A DNA stretch of 64,000 nt from Micromonospora_G sp044901685 (GTDB taxonomy: Bacteria > Actinomycetota > Actinomycetes > Mycobacteriales > Micromonosporaceae). Below, piece by piece: positions 61,547 to 64,000 of this stretch. The translations under genes were made by a program, and so were the position numbers. Location of the stretch: positions 248,001-312,000 of the forward strand of contig NZ_JBJDPS010000006.1 of NCBI RefSeq assembly GCF_044901685.1, in the 5' to 3' direction. Below the pieces are notes generated by a model. It ran no database searches, was not told the origin of the DNA, and worked only from the letters and a program-made list of their open reading frames with translations. Each line of letters starts with the position of its first letter. The first letter of the stretch is position 1.

Positions 61547-63682
61547 TCAGGTCCCATCCGTCGGCGGCTCGGGCGGGTTGCCCCGCCAGATCCGGGCCAG
61601 CTCCAGCCGGCTGCGGATGCCGAGCTTGGCGTAGACCGCGCGCAGATGACTGTCGACCGTGTGGAAGGAGATGAACAACCGGGCCGCCGCCTGCTGTTTT
61701 GTCGCCCCGGCCGCGAGCAGGCTCGCCACCCGTAGCTCGCCACCGGTCAGCGAGTCGAGGCCGGTCCGGGGTCGGGCGGAACGGGGCCGCTGTGGCGTCT
61801 GGCCGAGGACCCGCAGGTGCCGTTGGGCCAGCGACTGGTCGCCGTCGGCGCCGATCCGGCCGTAGAGCGCGGCGCTCTCCTGCGCGGCGGCGGCGGACTC
61901 GGCCGGCGCCAGCGCGGGCAGTCGGGCGAGGTCGAGCAGTGCGTCGGCCAGTGCCGGGCGGGCCGACGTGCTCCGCAGCCGGGAGACGCCCTCCCGCAAC
62001 CTGACCGGGTCGCGTTCGACCAGCCCGGCCGCGTGGGCGGCGACGCCCCGCCAGAGCGGGTTGTCGACCAGGTCCGCGACGGTCGCCAGTTGCCCGGCGA
62101 CGGTACGCGCCAGTGCCGGTTCGCCGAGCCAGAGCAGCGCCCGGACCAGGCGCGGTCCCCGTGCGGGGAGGCGGACCAGTTGCGCCAGCGAGTGGCCGAG
62201 CCCGGCCACGGTTCCTTGGAGCAACGAGGCGTGCCGGGCCGGCTCGGGATCGCCCGCCGCCGCGCAACCCAGCCGGACCCACGACATCAGGTCCGGCCAG
62301 CCGCTGGCCGGCCGCTCCGCGTCGAGCAGGGCTCTTGCCCGGTCCAGCTCACCCCGGCGGAAGAGCACCTCGACCCGTACCGAGAGCAGTTCGAGCCGTA
62401 CCTCCTCGGGCGGTTGCCGGTGCGGACGCGCGAGCAGCGCGAGCCGCGTGCGTGTCTCGGCCTCCGGCAGTTCGCCCAGGCTGACCCGGAGCAGGCAGTC
62501 GAGCGCGTCGAGCATCGGCTCGACCACGGCGCCGAGCTGCCCCACCTCGACGCTGGCGGCGGTGATGCCACTTCTCGCGTCGTCGAACTCGCCCAGCGCG
62601 ATCCGGGTCGCGATCCGGTAGACCCGGAGCAGGGCCGCCGGGGCCCGGGACGCGGGCAGGTCCGGGTCCACCCGGTCCAGCGCCCGCCGGGCCGAGGGCA
62701 GGTCGCCACGGGCCAACGCGTAGCCGGCGCGGGCCAGGGCCAGCCGGACCGTGCCGCCCGGGGCGGGCATCCGGCGTTCGGCCCGTTCCGCCTCGGCGAG
62801 CAGGTCGGCAGGGTCGGTCGGTACCCGCCGGGCGTCCGCCCCGCCGCTCCCCGCCGCCCCGCCGGAATGACCAGGCGGACCGGTGACCGCCGCCGGGTCG
62901 GGCGCGCCGAGCGGGCCGGCGGTGACCGCGAGGGTGGTCAGCAGCCAGGACCGGTGGGTCGGTCCGACCCCTTCCTGGGCCAGGGCGCGGCGCAGGTACC
63001 CGAGGGCGAGGGCCGGGCGCCCGTCGCTGTGCCAGGCTCCCAGCCGACCGAGCAGGACCGCGCGTTCCGCCGGCCCGTCCCGGTCGACCGCGATCTCCTC
63101 GGTCAGTACGGCCAACGCCTGTTCGGTACGCCCGGCGAGCATCAGGTGGTCCACCAGCGTGGGCAACCACAACCGCCGGTGTCCCGGATCGATGGCCGCG
63201 CCGAAGTGGCTCCGGATGGCGAGCAGCAGGTCCGCCGCGACCGAGGGGTCGACCGAGGCGTCGGTGGTGAGCCGGGTGACGAGGTCGAAGTCGATCCGTC
63301 CCGTGCCGGCCCCCGGTCGGGCACCGGGCGGCGCGGACTCCGCCCGGCCGACGTGGACGGGCCAGCCGAGGTTGAGCGCCCGCAGGACCAACCTGGTCGC
63401 CCGGGTGGGGGACGAGTCGGCCAGGATCGCGGCGGCGCGGACCCGGATCGCCGTTCGCAGCGACGGCGGGGTGCCCCGGATCACCGCCCGCCGCAGCGCG
63501 CCATCGGGCAGACGCAGCCCGTCGGCGGTGTCCCGGAGCAGGTCGCGGGCGATCAGCGCGTCGATGTCGTGGTCCAGCACCGGCCCGGACCGCCGGACCA
63601 TCCGTTCGACGAACCACAGCTCGCCCGGTGTCCCGGTCAGCGCCAGGCTGCGCAGGATCGACCGCTGTACGGCCGGGAGCAC
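61547..63682 (-). CDS. LuxR-type regulator, apparently missing its ATPase half
   Basis: The C-terminus is a LuxR helix-turn-helix (LTGGELRVASLLAAGATKQQ, then LFISFHTVDSHLRAVYAKLG). Before it are about 600 residues of Ala/Leu/Arg-rich helical repeats typical of large LAL regulators, opening with a winged-helix-like LPAVQRSILRSLALTGTPGE. The AAA-type ATPase that normally comes first is absent. I place the start at the GTG at 63680-63682 (GGTGGG upstream). A longer frame continues through repeats; another frame just upstream has better codon bias. A truncation or frameshift is possible. Confidence 0.65.
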   Translation of the reverse strand: MLPAVQRSILRSLALTGTPGELWFVERMVRRSGPVLDHDIDALIARDLLRDTADGLRLPDGALRRAVIRGTPPSLRTAIRVRAAAILADSSPTRATRLVLRALNLGWPVHVGRAESAPPGARPGAGTGRIDFDLVTRLTTDASVDPSVAADLLLAIRSHFGAAIDPGHRRLWLPTLVDHLMLAGRTEQALAVLTEEIAVDRDGPAERAVLLGRLGAWHSDGRPALALGYLRRALAQEGVGPTHRSWLLTTLAVTAGPLGAPDPAAVTGPPGHSGGAAGSGGADARRVPTDPADLLAEAERAERRMPAPGGTVRLALARAGYALARGDLPSARRALDRVDPDLPASRAPAALLRVYRIATRIALGEFDDARSGITAASVEVGQLGAVVEPMLDALDCLLRVSLGELPEAETRTRLALLARPHRQPPEEVRLELLSVRVEVLFRRGELDRARALLDAERPASGWPDLMSWVRLGCAAAGDPEPARHASLLQGTVAGLGHSLAQLVRLPARGPRLVRALLWLGEPALARTVAGQLATVADLVDNPLWRGVAAHAAGLVERDPVRLREGVSRLRSTSARPALADALLDLARLPALAPAESAAAAQESAALYGRIGADGDQSLAQRHLRVLGQTPQRPRSARPRTGLDSLTGGELRVASLLAAGATKQQAAARLFISFHTVDSHLRAVYAKLGIRSRLELARIWRGNPPEPPTDGT

Positions 63683-63847
63683 GGCCAGCGGCCCACCACC
63701 GCGCCGTGTGGCGGGGTACGCGCGGATCCCGCCCGTACGGGTCGCCGACCAAGGTCGGCTGGTTCGTGGTCGGCTCGACAGCGACCATGCGGGCACGGTG
63801 CACCCCCTCGGCGCCGAACGGTCGGGACAGCTCTGTACCGGGATTGC

Positions 63848-63930
63848 GGGACGGCTGATTCGGAGTTCCGGGGTCGTGGGACGGCTGGTTCGGGGTTCCG
63901 GGGTCGTGGGACGGCTGGTTCGGGATTGTG
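63848..63930. repeat. Three tandem 30-bp repeats
   Basis: Units beginning GGGACGGCTG start at 63848, 63878 and 63908; the third is partial. The repeat length is a multiple of three, and on the minus strand it would encode a TSRPTTPE-type ten-residue repeat in the frame of the LuxR gene. It is either upstream DNA or a disordered N-terminal extension. Confidence 0.75.
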
Positions 63931-64000
63931 CAGGCGGTACCGGCACCCCGGCGCGGCACCGGGATTCGGGCGCTCCGAACTGATCCGGACGAACGCGAAT

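Noticed and set aside
63848..63930. Possible CRISPR array
   Set aside because: The 30-bp units are directly adjacent without unique spacers, so this is a minisatellite.

Overview
The window is very GC-rich DNA with dense genes, frequent GTG/TTG starts, strong G/C bias at third codon positions and typical actinomycete families (DUF397/DUF5753 pair, DUF4192, DUF5954, LtrA, NACHT-membrane NTPases). This points to an actinomycete, probably of the Micromonosporaceae; the genus cannot be fixed from sequence alone. The record is a draft: a G run, eight Ns and a long C run at about 52.1-52.3 kb mark a poor contig join.

About 1-31.2 kb is the body of a plasmid-like integrative element. Nearly all genes lie on the minus strand and many overlap by ATGA/GTGA. 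Replication and maintenance functions are an SSB, a Prim-Pol primase-polymerase, a ParB-like protein, a DUF932 protein, DUF3560 and DUF4192 proteins and a DprA. Most of the rest are unrecognised ORFan-like proteins. Two genes resemble DNA-hypermodification enzymes: a DpdA-like transglycosylase (21.3-22.1 kb) and a Mom-like acyltransferase (27.1-28.0 kb), the latter overlapping a GGDEF protein. A GHKL ATPase joined to an HExxH region (23.9-25.9 kb) is the most unusual protein. A DUF397 / XRE-DUF5753 pair and two small membrane proteins sit at 18.4-21.0 kb. No TraB/FtsK-type transfer gene is visible, so the element probably continues to the left of the window.

31.7-38.4 kb is the integration and control segment: an excisionase-like HTH gene, a DUF5954 protein, a tyrosine integrase, a separate protein with only integrase N-terminal domains, four spaced iteron-like repeats, a leaderless XRE repressor with divergent operators, then a second small HTH gene, a DUF3800 protein and a SIR2-like protein.

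38.4-58.6 kb is accessory DNA of mixed origin: LtrA, a lower-GC block with several unknown proteins, a degenerate tRNA 3' fragment, a collapsed DUF2637 gene, a NACHT NTPase, a protein pair with an HExxH motif, a three-gene ABC-3C-like system and an AbiJ-like protein with a nuclease tail. It ends at a 51-nt 3' fragment of tRNA-fMet followed by an intact-looking terminator hairpin. I read this as the right attachment site, with the complete tRNA and left end outside the window.

From 58.6 kb on it looks like host chromosome: an Nramp metal transporter, a small membrane protein overlapping an oxalate decarboxylase gene, and a LuxR-type regulator that appears to lack its ATPase half.

Structures that genes do not explain: a 213-bp direct repeat in front of two separate genes, a 164-bp perfect tandem duplication, three long intergenic hairpins of similar design (two with a compensatory base change), and copies of the Prim-Pol gene's 5' end in two other places.
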